A DNA stretch of 6,191 nt, taken from assembly GCA_014763835.1 (NCBI GenBank), contig JACXUQ010000084.1:1-6191 (forward strand), given 5' to 3'. Source of the stretch: Thiotrichales bacterium. Lineage in GTDB: Bacteria > Pseudomonadota > Gammaproteobacteria > Thiomicrospirales > Thiomicrospiraceae. Each line of letters begins with the position of its first letter. Position 1 is the stretch's first letter. Below the pieces are notes generated by a model that did not search any database, was not told the origin of the DNA, and was given only the letters and a program-made list of their open reading frames with translations. Shown piece after piece: positions 5,987 through 6,191 of the stretch. The position numbers and the translations under genes are program-made.

Positions 5987-6191
5987 ACTGGGTATTACCA
6001 AAAACGCGTTTTAGCAGTTCGGTGGTTTGCTTGGCCGGATCCTGGCGGATTGCCTGCTCCTGCTGTGCCAGATAGTAGAACAGGCCGTCCAGACTTTTTT
6101 GGGTGACGTGATCCTGCAAATCCGCTTTAACGTCGGGCACAAACGGCAGGTTCTTGTAGTTGGCAATGGCTTTGTCGTAGGCGTTGACGGC
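5985..6191 (-). CDS. DUF4197 family protein, C-terminal fragment
   Basis: An open minus-strand frame enters from the right edge and ends at TAA 5987-5985, giving the last 68 residues. The sequence contains TQKSLDGLFYYLAQQEQAIR and ends DPAKQTTELLKRVFGNTQ, which closely resembles the conserved C-terminus of DUF4197 proteins (typically ...DGLFxxIAxEExAIRxNPxARTTDLLKKVFG). The family has no established function; members generally carry a secretion signal, but the N-terminus here is outside the window. It sits directly upstream of the M48 lipoprotein gene, so both may work in the envelope; that is inference. The frame is identified by family recognition, not by a visible start. Confidence 0.8.
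   Translation of the reverse strand, partial: AVNAYDKAIANYKNLPFVPDVKADLQDHVTQKSLDGLFYYLAQQEQAIRQDPAKQTTELLKRVFGNTQ

Overview
The window holds ordinary chromosomal housekeeping genes from a gammaproteobacterium of moderately high GC. The call rests on close family resemblance to E. coli for PolA and TsaC, on the polA/thrB head-to-head pair with a Pseudomonas-type (choline kinase-like) homoserine kinase, and on a DUF4197 plus M48 lipoprotein pair. The species cannot be named from this sequence. No phage, insertion sequence, CRISPR array, tRNA or rRNA is visible.

Layout: (1) 1-2540, minus strand: DNA polymerase I (polA), running off the left edge without its last roughly 100 residues. (2) 2541-2661: a compact intergenic region from which polA and thrB diverge. 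(3) 2662-3618, plus: homoserine kinase thrB. (4) 3666-4531, plus: an HDOD-domain protein broken by an apparent one-base deletion near 4077-4082. (5) 4531-5100, plus: the threonylcarbamoyl-AMP synthase tsaC, whose ATG overlaps the HDOD stop. (6) 5101-5157: a short convergent intergenic region with a small hairpin. (7) 5158-5967, minus: an M48 zinc metalloprotease lipoprotein. (8) 5985-6191, minus: the C-terminal end of a DUF4197 protein, 17 bp upstream of the M48 gene and probably in its operon.

thrB, the HDOD gene and tsaC are closely spaced (47 bp, then a one-base overlap) and probably form one transcript. Two of them touch threonine: ThrB makes the direct precursor O-phosphohomoserine, and TsaC consumes threonine for tRNA t6A. 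Any functional link is inference.

The two observations most worth a second look are the broken HDOD gene, whose premature stop lies on ATG codons of the correct downstream frame so that reinitiation could yield a two-piece protein, and a perfect 19-bp inverted repeat (3617-3635 and 5111-5129) bracketing the HDOD-tsaC segment. I found no convincing undescribed system.
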